Shown in pieces: positions 56,151 to 64,000 of a stretch of DNA of 64,000 bases. The position numbers and the translations under genes are program-made. The stretch covers positions 8,189,001 through 8,253,000 of the forward strand of contig NC_065889.1 of NCBI RefSeq assembly GCF_905147045.1, read 5' to 3'. The DNA is from Nymphalis io (taxonomy: Eukaryota > Arthropoda > Insecta > Lepidoptera > Nymphalidae). The number at the start of each line of letters is the position of its first letter. Position 1 is the first letter of the stretch. Under the pieces are notes generated by a model. The model searched no databases. It had not been told where the DNA came from and saw nothing but the letters and a program-made list of their open reading frames with translations.

Positions 56151-59100
56151 TTATTTTGAAATTACTGACAGAAACTTGAATTTTATTTATTCATAATACT
56201 ACATGAGAAGTAGCAATACTATATAATAGTACAGTATAAAATGACTCGTGGTTTTACACGTGTAAATTTTCTTACTTTTTACTTTATACACATAACTACA
56301 CTGTTTCCTACACATAACTAGTAAAAAGCCAAGTGTAGTACAGTCTGCTGGGATAGTGTATTTACGATTGTGCATACCGCTTTGCTTGTTAGGATCATGC
56401 AGAGAAGTTATAAAGTTTTCCTATATAAAATGTATATATCTTATATATATCAACTTCGACAGAGCCCCTGAACCGTTGTGTTAGTCGAATAAGAAAGCTG
56501 CTAAGCGGAAACGATTGCGCTTTGATTCGTTTGCAATAGAGTGTCAATTTTTAGTAGAATTGACTCTCTTGTTTGATTTAATTCTCCGTTTTGATATTTC
56601 ATATGGGTTGAAGTGATTCAAGTCAAGTGTAACAACGGGCCGGGTGTGGAGAATCGTGAGTGTGCCCAAACTCGTGAATAAATTTGAATGGATGAGCAGA
56701 CCACGACGACATTTGGCCTAACGGACACAGGTGCCGGCTCGACGTAGCTATAAAAATTCGAGCTGCCTCGGGAAATTTCGAGTAATTTTCAAGTAGCATC
56801 CTGAATTTGGTCTCATTTTATTGATACTAAGATTTTCTTGTAGAGAATTTTGAATAAATATCTCAATCATGCTTTTTTATTAGATTTTTGTTTATGTGCT
56901 ATCTTTTGTGAATGATACAAGAAAGATAGTTGGAAGTATTTCTGTAAAATGAAATAATTCATATTTTTATCCTTTGTAAGGTTTTTATATGATTTAATAT
57001 ATTTAATGGCTCGCTTGCTCGGTTGCTTTGACCCTTTGAGGAGATTCAATTGGGTTGTTTTCATTTTAATATATTACGTGAATTTTTTTTTTTAATATTA
57101 AGTTATAAAACAATACTTTAAGTAATTTACAAATAGTTATAAAGATATTCCGTTAACTTCAAATACGGGAAATAGAAAAGTTGCAGACGTTATTAGATTT
57201 CCATCTTAGTGGGAGCAGGTGAAACATTTGAAGGAAAATTTTTCAATACCTATATGAAAAATGGAATCGATGCACGACAGGTAAACGAGACAAATCTGTT
57301 TTGCGCCAAGCAGTCACTTAAGTATTGGGAGAATTGACTTCCGCATTGCGCGACAAATTGTATTTCATAAAATTTGTTTTGGTTCAAGAGAACAAATAAT
57401 ATTTTTAGACGAAAAGGACTTTGTCTATTTCTGTCACTTGTATGTATAAATACGTCTATGTTGTGGCCAGAATAGGTTGCACGAACATTTTCAAACAGAA
57501 TCGATTTTAATGATACTATGTCGTAAAAGAAGGAGAATGATTTTCTAGTTTGGATTGGTTCGCGTGCTCTCATAAGCACAAGAAGCCAGCAGTGGCGATA
57601 GTTGACGCAATTCATACAATTGTTTGATTTTAATTTATTATAACACACTGTTGAACGTCACCGCGATGGTGTCGATTTTTTTGCGGCCCAGTATGTAAAC
57701 AGCCTAACTGATAAATATATAGTCTGGGCAGTTTATTAATCAGGGACGGTTAACAAGCGACAAATCATTCAGGCCTATTGTAAATGCATTTCATTCAATA
57801 ATTTAGAACGTAGCCTATTTGTTAAAGACCTAATTAAAATCAACTGTATCGGCAATTAGCTATTTAATTATAGAACTATACAATTTGGTTTATGTGATCA
57901 TGGAGTGTACTTGTGTATTATTGCAACCACGATTAACATATATGTGGGAGTTTTTCTTGTATAACTGATTCACAAATCTAAGGAATGTTATTTAATAATT
58001 GCGTGTTAATGGAAAATAAAATAAATATTATTTATTAAATATAAAATAAAAATTCGATAATAAAATTACAAAATGGCTATTTTAAGTTAAGCTCGTTTAA
58101 TTTTTTTAATTAAATTCTCTTCGTTTACGAATAGATACGTACACTTTAATTATATGACAGTATTTTTATTACTATTAAGCGAAGTAGGGAACATAAAAAT
58201 AAAATTTTCTTTAGTAAATTCTGCTTTTAACGGGAGCGTTTTTGTTTCATATCGTATTAAAGCCAGCGATGCTACATTGGGGAACGTCCAAATCAATGAA
58301 TACTGGTGGTCTGCTCATACAAACTTTTAAATTTAAAAATGAACAACGACTGCAGTTTTATAGTTTTTATAGGTCTGGTATATTCTACAAAGAATAATTT
58401 ATTTTAGCGATGCGCAAATAAGTTTATTTCATTCGAAATCATTATTTATTAGGACATAGGTATACAGGTTTAATGAATTATGTAATACTGACATATTCTG
58501 AATTTTATTGTGTTTGCTATGTACTATATTGATTAAAGTTTTTAATGAATTCCTTTTAATTACTGTCTAGAAGTTTTTAAATTATTTTTAAACATCAGGT
58601 TAGTATAAGAGTATAATTTGGTCGGCGACAGACGCTGGCGACTCATTACTACACCCGCGTCGGGTAACGGAATTGCAATTTATAGCTTTCTCGTTGTTTT
58701 TCATAATTTATACGATAAGCAGAGCCGGCGCCGTCACAGCCCTTTATAAATTTCAAATAAGCCTGATTTATAGCCACCGTAAAAACTCATGTTTTAAATT
58801 TGACCGAAATGTCCATTCATAATTCGAATGTTACAAATGACTTTTAAATATATAGAAGTATATAACATATAACTGCAAATCTTATTTAAGACAACTTAAT
58901 TTCAAAATATTATTGAATACAGTTTAAAATATTTTACGTACAATTTGTGTGCAAAGGCGGTTTTATTCCAGCAAACTTATCTTGTACTTATTATTGTAAT
59001 ATAAAAATCCAGAACTTTGTACTATATTCCTTTACATAAATTTATGTACGAAGATATACTTAAATATAAATAATAATAATTATAACATATAACATGGATG

Positions 59101-59945
59101 TTTTTTTTTACTTACAATATGTGTTGCACATGTACTTGTATGTATGTAGATTGAATTGTTTTTAATTACAAAATTATATTGGAAATCACTTTAATCATAT
59201 TAGATAGTACGTATTCTGTTATAACGCCATTGTTTGCATTTTATCATATTTAAGGTCATTATGGATTGTGTTTCTTTACGAGTGGTTCACGTAGTATGGA
59301 GCCTTTTCTTTGACTTCTTAGACATTCTAGCGACACGTTGCCGTCCACTCTGAGATACGTGATTCGCTTAAAGAACCATTCCTTGAACTATAGCGATAGA
59401 TTGTTATGGAAAAATACAATGAATTACTCGTAAAAAGTATATACCTTCTATTGATTTGTTTGATAACTAACAAAGAGCTTGAATTACAAAAGGTTAGTAT
59501 CGATGTCGTATTAGAAGTAAATAATGCAAAGAGCGCCAGTTCAATGAGTTATTTGTATTGATACTTATAGGTTTATCATATGTAGGAATTTCATTAAAAA
59601 CGATTCTTCTTGTTTTCATTTTTCCCTTGTATGTTCATGTTTTAATAAAATTAATTGCATTTCATATGGTTGAGTAATTTAATAATACATCATTAAATTA
59701 AATTGGTTAAAATTTGTTTTCGTAGTTTTGTATACTATGAACGAAATATTATTACAGTGATTTTTAATTTAAATGAAAATATTTTAACGTAAACCGAATA
59801 TTAAATATTTTTAACTACAAATTGTACTTCGTTTACACGTGCCGCACCCACTCACACAAAAACACACACAAACACATGAACTCAAACAATCATACGATTA
59901 CATTATAAATACATTAATGTTTTATGTTACTAATTACATTAAACA
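56151..59945. other. stretch without assignable gene
   Basis: Holds the 132-codon frame at 57250 and two less AT-rich patches (56635-56770 and 58620-58740, with GGCGACAGACGCTGGCGAC and AGAGCCGGCGCCGTCAC) that could be regulatory. Nothing else seen. Confidence 0.4.
57250..57648 (-). other. unassigned 132-codon open frame
   Basis: The longest frame outside the gene and the mobile elements. It starts MCYNKLKSNNCMNCVNYRHC and has scattered Cys and aromatic residues, but no domain or signal peptide I can name. Flanks show no clear promoter or splice sites. It could be a decayed mobile element or chance. Confidence 0.2.
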
Positions 59946-60140
59946 CCATTATGGCGCAGTGGCTATACTATTGTGGCACACGTGAATAAGTGGTGACCAA
60001 AAAAATCATGAGGAAACCTGTATATGTAGGACGATTTTTTGACGCATATGTAACCACCAACACGATGATGTGCAAGATACTATGGTGAACAAAGTAAGAA
60101 GCTCACCTTTGCCCAACATAAGTATACTTACAGACTGTTA
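59946..60140 (+). mobile_element. family A SINE, old and rearranged
   Basis: CCATTATGGCGCAGTGGCTA, AATCATGAGGAAACCTG and TGCCCAACATAAGTATACTT. The B-box region is missing. Confidence 0.5.
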
Positions 60141-60170
60141 TTTACTTTTATTTCAAATAAATCTCTTTCG

Positions 60171-60309
60171 ACCTTCTTCATAAGCGTTGTTAGCGGCTGT
60201 TTGGTTAAACACTGATTTCGCTCTTTCTGTCATTATTGATTTGACATTCGACATAAGAAGATAGCATTGTTTAACTTAATCACCCGCTAAGTAACGTTTA
60301 TAAGTAAGT
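60171..60309. mobile_element. small MITE, same family as 42628
   Basis: TTCATAAGCGTTGTTAGCGG, TTTGGTTAAACACTGATTTC, GCATTGTTTAACTTAATCAC and the end GTTTATAAGTAAGTC. The left terminus is eroded. Confidence 0.62.
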
Positions 60310-60419
60310 CTGTTACATTATAATGTTTTGTTTCGTTCAAAATTTCGTTGTCTTTAAATTGTGTATAATGGTGAAATAATTTGGTTTTACTACATATGCA
60401 AGTGTATTATAATTTTATT

Positions 60420-60473
60420 GAAACGTTTGTACAATTAAAAAGTTGTGGGAAACCGCGTGCGGCGCAGCTAGTC
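60420..60473 (+). mobile_element. possible Helitron 3' end
   Basis: ACCGCGTGCGGCGCAGCTAG followed by T: a small GC hairpin (CCGC/GCGG) and then CTAG. Only the end is recognised. Confidence 0.4.
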
Positions 60474-61182
60474 TCTAAATCCTAACTATTATAATATTTA
60501 TAATATAAATATATTATATAAATGTGAAGGTCAGTTATTTTATTTATTTATTTGTTTATTACGCTTACATGTCTTAACTACACAATTGATCTTTATGCAA
60601 GTTTGCATACATGTCAGGGTACAGAAAAGGGCATACAGTACCTAACATCTACCCTCTCACTCACACGCTGGCAAAGCTGCGGCCAGAAACTAGTAAATAA
60701 TAAAAACATAAATTATTTAAAACCAGTATTGACTGTGGTTGAGGTTGATAAATTTTCTCGCACAAAATTGGAATATTTTATGCACTGTGCTTTTCAAATG
60801 ACAATATAGGTAATGAAATAAGTTTTATTAAACTCCTGTTATTAAAAACAGTAAAAAATATGTACAACGTTCTGAAGTTTCACGTATTTATAAAAATACT
60901 TTTTATGTAGACGTTCTAGGAATAAACAAGCAGCGCTAGCTGGTTTAAATGAAAATTGTTGCAAATATAAATATTTTTTAAAAACCTAATTATAAATAAA
61001 CCTTTAATGGAGCCTTTGGACTACATTTAAAATTGTAAGAGTAACTGTTCGTATCCCATGTCTACTTCATGTTTTATTCAAAGACATGCAGGATTCCTTT
61101 AAACCCTTATAAAATAAAAAAATCTTGCACAAATTGTAACTCGTAGTTAATAGTTAATAATCATATACATAAAAAAAATTGT

Positions 61183-61245
61183 TGTAAGTTTGAACCCTCA
61201 ATCGTCAGTTAAGATTCACGTGTTCTAACAACTATGCCATATTGA
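61183..61245 (-). mobile_element. family A SINE head fragment
   Basis: In reverse: AAGTTTGAACCCTCAATCGT, AGTTAAGATTCACGTGTTC and AACTATGCCATATTGAG. Only the tRNA-like head is left. Confidence 0.5.
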
Positions 61246-61744
61246 GTAATAATTTGATTTCGAAATACATTATATATTGCATAAGACGCGGAAGCGAATT
61301 TTTATTACACTACTGAAATACACTATTGAAAATATGAATATTTTTTTATTTATATGAATTTGCATGTTTCGAATATTCTTTTTATATTCGATTTTTTTAT
61401 TGACAGCACTAAAACTGGTCACTGAATAACAAAAAAAAAAAAAGAAAATTCGATTGCAAACGAAAGGGAGAAAGATATAAAGTCAACCCAGCAGTGCTGT
61501 TCTGTAAAAACTCACTTCATTACTCATCCGTGAACTGTAGACAACCGACTTATGGACATATACTATTTTGATGCGTATATTTTTGAAATGTAATATAATC
61601 ATGACATATAATTATAATTACAATAAATGTGTTTGCAAAATATATTCTTTGTTGTAGGGTTATTTTTTAAGTTGTGTTTTAGGGCATTGTGCAAGTTTAT
61701 GTGTCTTTAATTATCAGTTATTCTTGTTTATATAGAAATAAGTT

Positions 61745-61902
61745 AGCACTGTAAGAAATATTAACCATTTCTTACATCGCAAATGCGCCACCAGTTTCAT
61801 ATATATTTTATATTTAAATATATTTCATAGCACATAGTCTCACTCACCCTTCAAATCGGAACACAATACTAAGTACTGTTGTTTTGCGGTAGAACATTCT
61901 TA
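61745..61902 (-). mobile_element. family P unit, internal fragment
   Basis: GTAAGAAATATTAACC, AATGCGCCACCAG, CTCACTCACCCTTCAAATCG and TTTTGCGGTAGAAC occur in the right order. An AT-rich block of about 30 bp separates the two halves. Confidence 0.6.
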
Positions 61903-63290
61903 AGCCATATAATAATACGTCATATTGCTATGGTCTAGTTTGAGAGTTATGTAAGCTAGTGTAAAGGACATAAAGGACATCTTGAATGCATGGGGCATTA
62001 AGTATAATATAAGTAATGGCTTATTTGTATGCCAATGTTTAACGGTAAAATCTAAAGTTAATGTTAAAATCAAGTAACATTTAAAAAAGAAATGGGCAGT
62101 TTCTTACGAGTGATAAAAGTGTAAAAAATATTGAATTTAAAAAGTTTTTATTAATTTTCAAACAAGTCAATCTGGCGCTACAGCGAAAGCATTAATATTT
62201 TCGTTTCTTCCCATTACTTGGCTCGACATTACCATTTTTATGGTTCAGTAGTAAATGGCACAAGCTCTGGTCATTAGACAGCACTAAGGGAAACTTAACG
62301 CTCGGGTAAGCTTTTAAAATTATTGTTTCTGATTTTACAATAGTTTCTAAATTAAATAATAAAATCGGGCGTTTAAGACTTCCATTCTCTCATCATATTG
62401 TATCGCTAAAACATATTATACATAATAAGGGAATAATTCTAGTGAATTATTATATTTTTTATACATAAATACTTTAAGAGAAGAATTTGAGGGGTATTGA
62501 AAGAATTTATAAATAAAGTTGATCAATAAATAAAAATATAGAGTTTCGTTACTAGAACACTACTTTTCCTATTATTATAGTAATAAATAACAACGATATT
62601 GTATAAGCGTTGAGCACACACAAGGGAGTAGAAAGCGGCAGCGGAGAGGATGCATGACGGTATAAAGAGAGCGTCAATAGATGTTTCATATCAAAACTTT
62701 TCTCCTGAGGATCAATGTCAGGCGATCAATGAACAATATAAAAACCACCTCTTTCCAAATTACGTTGAAACTGATAGAGTATTATTTTATACATATAAAA
62801 CGTTTATATTTACGGCTTAATCCCATTATATTATCTACAATAATTTGTATCAAAAACTACTAATAATAATGCATTGTGGTGCAAAAAAATATATCGTGAA
62901 TCGATCGTGTAGTTGTACGATATGAAATTTTGTATCGAAAACTCACAGAAACCAGCGAAATGATTTGTTGCTTGCCACTTTATATTGCTTTCAAAGTATA
63001 GGGTAAGGACTCCTCAGTTAACAAAGCAATATAGGGGTGATTCCACAGAGAATTCAGTATTACAATATTTTTTTCATATTACATTTACCTTATGTTTATT
63101 CTACATATATATAGAAACGAAATATTAAAAAGCGTGGAATTAATATTTGTTGATTTTCACATGGACATATAATTATTAATTGTATATTCTCGCGGATTCT
63201 TTTCGATCGAATATAGCTGTATATACAGTTTAATTCAGTTGTAAGAAGGGTTTTATCTACTGGAATAAATAATATATTGATGTATAGTCA
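61903..63290. other. AT-rich stretch without assignable gene
   Basis: A less AT-rich patch at 62610-62680 (AAAGCGGCAGCGGAGAGGAT) partly repeats, in reverse, a patch at 46550-46600. No gene seen. Confidence 0.4.
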
Positions 63291-63591
63291 ATATTTTTTT
63301 TTTTTTTTATAGAATAGGAAGGCGGACGAGCATATGGGCCACCTGATGGTAAGTGGTCACCAACGCCCTTAGACATTGGTATTGTAAGAAATGTCAACCA
63401 TCGCTTACATATCCAATGCGCCACCAACCTTGGGAACTAAGATTTTATGTCCCTTGTGCCTGTAATTACACTGGCTCACTCACCCTTCAAACCGGAACAC
63501 AACAATATCAAGTATTGCTGTTTTGCGGTAGAATATCTGATGAGTGGGTGGTACCTACCCAGACGAGCTTGCACAAAGCCCTACCACCAGG
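63291..63591 (-). mobile_element. family P SINE-like unit, full length
   Basis: A T run of about 18, then TATAGAATAGGAAGGCGG, through to CTACCACCAG. The short repeat CAATATT flanks it on both sides. Close to the copies at 31529 and 44399. Confidence 0.85.
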
Positions 63592-64000
63592 ACAATATTA
63601 TCAAATTTAAAGTATTCGCTTCTTACATCACCATTTCAATAAAATTAGCGAAACAAGTATGAATATAGTTTTCTTTGTGTGAGATGATTGAAGGCAATTT
63701 CTTTAACAAAACCCGCTCTAAAGGTTTGTTTCAATTTATATATACACCTTTAAAGTTAAAACTATATAGTAATACGTGCTTATTTTTTTTTATAAACCAT
63801 AGCTAGTTTTTATTTATAAATAATTATGGTATGATATAATATGTGTGGTAATTATATATATGTGTAGATTTTATTTCATATTATTCTCGAATTCAATATA
63901 TAATAAAAATTTTAGCTATGTCAAATAGTTTATTTATATATTTTATCGATGAGCTCATGATGAGGTATATATAAAAGTCGTCAAGCTACTTCAGTGTTCG

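Noticed and set aside
1..64000. CRISPR arrays, rRNA genes, prokaryotic operons, viral insertions
   Set aside because: No regularly spaced repeats, no rRNA sequence, no ribosome-binding sites with tightly packed frames, and no viral capsid, envelope or integrase sequence was seen.

Overview
This window looks like nuclear DNA from a lepidopteran insect, probably a butterfly. It is strongly AT-rich, has short GT-AG introns, and is densely sown with short retroelements of lepidopteran type: tRNA-headed SINEs, a 290-bp A-tailed SINE-like unit, LINE relics, Helitron-like ends and small MITEs. No bacterial, viral or CRISPR feature is visible. The order-level call is inference from repeat style and gene content; no species can be named.

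Only one real host gene is supported. It is a filamin-type actin-crosslinking gene on the minus strand, best matched to jitterbug (jbug). It starts at 36364 and its last visible exon ends at 15176. I joined nineteen exons by hand. Every junction has a GT donor and AG acceptor, and all phases agree over 3,304 coding bases (1,101 full codons). The order is three calponin-homology domains, three filamin immunoglobulin-like repeats, a Ser/Arg-rich linker of about 370 residues, and most of a fourth filamin repeat. The last exon ends at a donor with an open codon, so the 3' end is missing: it lies either left of the window or in exons below 15176 that I could not find.

Layout. 1-15,175: no assignable exons; SINEs, LINE relics, a perfect 30-bp hairpin and a GC-rich promoter-like island (7.08-7.22 kb). 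15,176-36,364: the filamin gene, whose introns hold most of the large mobile elements. These include an R1-type LINE inserted into an older SINE (21.9-23.3 kb) and an internally deleted LINE itself broken by an A-tailed SINE-like unit (30.6-33.5 kb). 36,365-64,000: upstream of the gene, mostly AT-rich DNA with SINE fragments, a GC-rich perfect hairpin (41.8 kb), MITEs, Helitron-like ends and a second promoter-like GC island (54.3-54.5 kb).

How it fits together: the gene product should crosslink or anchor actin at the cell cortex. Three GC islands (7.1, 33.9 and 54.35 kb) share an NRF1/EWG-like 9-mer in the same orientation and may be alternative promoters; this is inference. The most informative mobile-element observation is that the 290-bp SINE-like unit and the resident LINE share the same 3' end, a 19-bp block plus a TATAAAA tail, which suggests that the LINE mobilises the shorter unit. 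I found no new multi-gene system.
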